From NCBI GenBank assembly GCA_947458415.1, contig CANGZG010000130.1, forward strand, positions 1 through 6,759: a stretch of DNA of 6,759 nucleotides, in the 5' to 3' direction. The translations under genes and the position numbers were made by a program. Below are positions 6,101 through 6,759 of this stretch, piece after piece (position 1 is the stretch's first letter; every line of letters starts with the position of its first letter). The notes under the pieces were generated by a model. That model saw only the letters and a list, made by a program, of their open reading frames with translations. It was not told the DNA's origin and ran no database searches. Source of the stretch: Comamonadaceae bacterium (GTDB lineage Bacteria > Pseudomonadota > Gammaproteobacteria > Burkholderiales > Burkholderiaceae_C).

Positions 6101-6759
6101 AACTGGGCTCGAAAGCCAGAGGCGCGTTTCAGGCGTTGGCGGGGTTGAAGGTGAAATTGGGGTCAGACTCCGATTTCTCCGACAGTTCTCGTGCGGACGA
6201 AAATTCGGGCACTGATCCCAATTTCAATCTGGAGAAAAAAGGCGCTGACCCCAAATTTTTGAAGAAAGCCGTTACCTCTGAACGTCACACCAGCTGGTCC
6301 TTCGGTGAACTGCCCGAATTGATGGAGATCAGCAAAGGCGGGCAAAGCCTGATCGGTTTTCCCGCGCTGGTCGACATGGGAGACGCGGTCTGTATGGAGG
6401 TGTTCGATGAACCCGACGTCGCCGCCTCCAAACACCGCGCCGGGCTGCGCCGCTTGTTTGCGCTGCAAATCAAAGATGCATTGAAGTATTTGGAGAAAAA
6501 CATCCCGGACATGCAAAAAATGGCCGTGGCCTATATGCAACTGGGCAGCGCCGACGAGTTGAAAGCACAAATCATTGACGTGGCTCTGGACCGCGCGTTT
6601 CTGCTCGAACCCTTACCGAACGAAGAAGCCAGCTTTAAGCGGCGCATAGACGAGGGGCGCGGACGGTTGACCTTGATAGCCAATGAAGTGGCGCGCTTGG
6701 CGCTAGGCGTGCTGAGCGAGTTGGCGCAGGCACAGCGAAAAATCAAAGACACCAAAAAC
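3139..6759 (+). CDS. hrpA: ATP-dependent DEAH-box RNA helicase HrpA (3' end cut by window edge), carrying in-frame palindromic-repeat insertions
   Basis: The frame is open from 3115 to the window end; from the ATG at 3139 it gives 1207 codons. E. coli HrpA is 1300 residues, so roughly 100 or more residues lie beyond the edge. HrpA is a cytosolic DEAH-box RNA helicase; the E. coli protein is linked to mRNA processing and to rescue of stalled ribosomes. Visible motifs are GETGSGKTT (I, 42-50), TQPRR (Ia, from 103), TDGILL, DEAH (172-175), TSAT (203-206), FLPGEREI, ATNVAETSLT (V, from 329) and QRAGRCGR (VI, 377-384). A winged-helix/HA2 region follows, then an OB-fold (about 606-700) and the HrpA-specific DUF3418 region. 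Residues 67-89 and about 1006-1040 are encoded by inserted palindromic repeats and have no counterpart in E. coli HrpA. GTG 3118, ATG 3124 and GTG 3148 are alternative starts; 3139 is preferred because GGGA lies just upstream, but the spacing is short. Confidence 0.95.
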   Translation, partial: MTAVTSAQSPLSIEFPEDLPVSARRDDIMAAIQAHQVVIVCGETGSGKTTQLPKMALALGRGGWAVEKLGSDTDFFAKQTKSVSDPNFSHFSKPKRRQIIGHTQPRRIAATSVAKRIAEELKTPLGEVVGFKVRFQDKLSRDASVKLMTDGILLAETQTDPLLLAYDTLIIDEAHERSLNIDFLLGYLRQLLPRRPDLKIIITSATIDADRFAQHFAGAKGPAPVLMVSGRLFPVEMRYRPFEESRDHDVNHAIADAVDELWPGAPRGDILVFLPGEREIREAAEHLRGHLAHQAHTRHVDVLPLFARLTPAEQEQVFETGGAPRIVLATNVAETSLTVPGIRFVIDAGLARVKRYSYRSKVEQLLVEPISQSAANQRAGRCGRVADGVCIRLYDDKDFSGRPRFTEPEILRSSLAGVILRMMSLRLGQVADFPFLEAPRPKAIADGFQLLNELGAVNDDNTLTEIGKSLAKLPLDPRVARMILAAREHQALREILIIASALSVQDVRDRPLQAQTQADQAHAKFKDDKSEFSGYLRLWDWLEASRGGHGETARLSNRQHENLLRQNFINIRRWREWRDVHSQLLTVVNEQRWAMNEQPASYEQLHVALLSGLLGNIGCKQDEEDVYLGARGIKFHRHPGVHLKKKPGKWLVCAELVETTRLFGRGLAQIEPLWLERVGAHLLKKQLLDPHWEAKHGDVVAFERATLYGLVVYSGRKVPFAKADPVLARHLFIQQALVESQWQTELPFMAANKKLIAQVMDLEHKSRRQDVLVDDTMIHAFYDQLLPEDVCNCKGLERWYREESRRRRDAGDTSEPLLMTRESLMRHEAVGITAQAFPKMVRLGGVDCSAEYLHSPGDPKDGVTVTVPLFVLNQVSDERAEWLVPGMLKDKIQALLKSLPQRPRSRFVPLPESALRLATMLSAPEVFGAGSLTDVLLKTTRAETSLDIKRTDFKLDMLSPHFFMNFRVVDEHGRQLGQGRNLGALKAELGSKARGAFQALAGLKVKLGSDSDFSDSSRADENSGTDPNFNLEKKGADPKFLKKAVTSERHTSWSFGELPELMEISKGGQSLIGFPALVDMGDAVCMEVFDEPDVAASKHRAGLRRLFALQIKDALKYLEKNIPDMQKMAVAYMQLGSADELKAQIIDVALDRAFLLEPLPNEEASFKRRIDEGRGRLTLIANEVARLALGVLSELAQAQRKIKDTKN
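3336..3405. repeat. Near-perfect 70-nt palindromic element (REP/MITE-like) inserted in frame in hrpA, copy 1
   Basis: The arms 3336-3363 and 3378-3405 are perfect 28-nt inverted repeats beginning GGAGAAATTGGGGTCAGA. The centre extends the stem by five more pairs around a GAA triloop, with a single bulged C at 3377, giving about 33 bp. It encodes residues 67-89 of HrpA, starting EKLGSDTDF and ending SVSDPNFS. Flanking protein sequence is normal: LGRGG before it and IIGHTQPRR after it, which in E. coli are joined by only a few residues. The AAATTGGGGTCAGA core resembles palindromes that I recall accompanying RAYT (REP-associated transposase) genes in betaproteobacteria; this link is from memory. 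No target-site duplication could be defined by eye. Confidence 0.85.
6152..6226. repeat. Decayed palindromic element of the same family in hrpA, copy 2
   Basis: The left part (6153-6176) matches copy 1 (3339-3362) at 22 of 24 positions, differing only where copy 1 has TA and this copy CT. The right arm (6199-6226) is its imperfect complement: TGAAATTGGG pairs perfectly with CCCAATTTCA, followed by a G-T wobble, a TCAG pairing, two mismatches and bulges further in. An inner TCCG/CGGA pairing (6178-6181 with 6194-6197) completes a hairpin of about 75 nt. It is translated in frame as KLGSDSDF to TDPNF (from residue 1006), in a linker before the conserved TSWSFGELPELMEI block of the DUF3418 region. 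The accumulated mismatches suggest an older insertion than copy 1. Confidence 0.75.
6231..6260. repeat. Partial third copy (half-element) of the palindromic repeat in hrpA
   Basis: CTGACCCCAAATTT at 6245-6258 is another version of the right-arm motif (compare CTGATCCCAATTT starting at 6212, 33 nt earlier). It is preceded at 6231-6237 by GGAGAAA, which matches the outer end of copy 1. It could be a third element with most of its middle deleted, or a partial 33-nt duplication of copy 2's right arm. It is translated as GADPKF, paralleling TDPNF. Its GACCCC would pair better with the left arm at 6159-6166 than copy 2's own right arm does, so an alternative, larger hairpin is possible. Confidence 0.5.

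Overview
The window looks like chromosome of a betaproteobacterium, most likely Burkholderiales of the Comamonadaceae type (Limnohabitans/Rhodoferax-like). This is inferred from the close family resemblance of YggX, DsbB, ArgA and especially HrpA, and from moderate GC; no search was run. Most of it is housekeeping sequence. Two things are accessory: a small toxin-antitoxin pair, and a family of short palindromic repeats that has invaded a protein-coding gene in frame.

Layout from left to right: the 5' part of yggX (minus strand, last few codons beyond the window); a 142-nt divergent intergenic region; dsbB (plus); a 53-nt convergent gap with a small hairpin; argA (minus); vapC and vapB (minus, overlapping by 4 nt, with argA only 12 nt downstream of vapC); a 62-nt divergent region with an inverted repeat; and a very long hrpA frame (plus) that runs off the right edge after 1207 codons.

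The outstanding observation is inside hrpA. Between helicase motif I (Walker A) and motif Ia lies a 70-nt, almost perfect palindrome (3336-3405) that is translated as part of the protein. A second, decayed copy of the same repeat (6152-6226), followed by a further half-copy (about 6231-6260), is translated in the same reading frame in the C-terminal DUF3418 region. The common core is AAATTGGGGTCAGA and its complement. It resembles the short palindromes I associate with REP-associated tyrosine transposases (RAYTs) in betaproteobacteria. No transposase lies in the window, so mobilisation would be in trans. The situation is analogous to Rickettsia palindromic elements, which also insert in frame into genes and become extra peptide segments.

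Functional links: YggX (iron handling and oxidative damage) and DsbB (periplasmic disulfide formation) share a divergent region. ArgA starts arginine biosynthesis, and here it probably shares a transcript with the VapBC module that sits between it and hrpA. HrpA is a DEAH-box RNA helicase, and its own mRNA would carry a stem of about 33 bp near the 5' end of the coding region.
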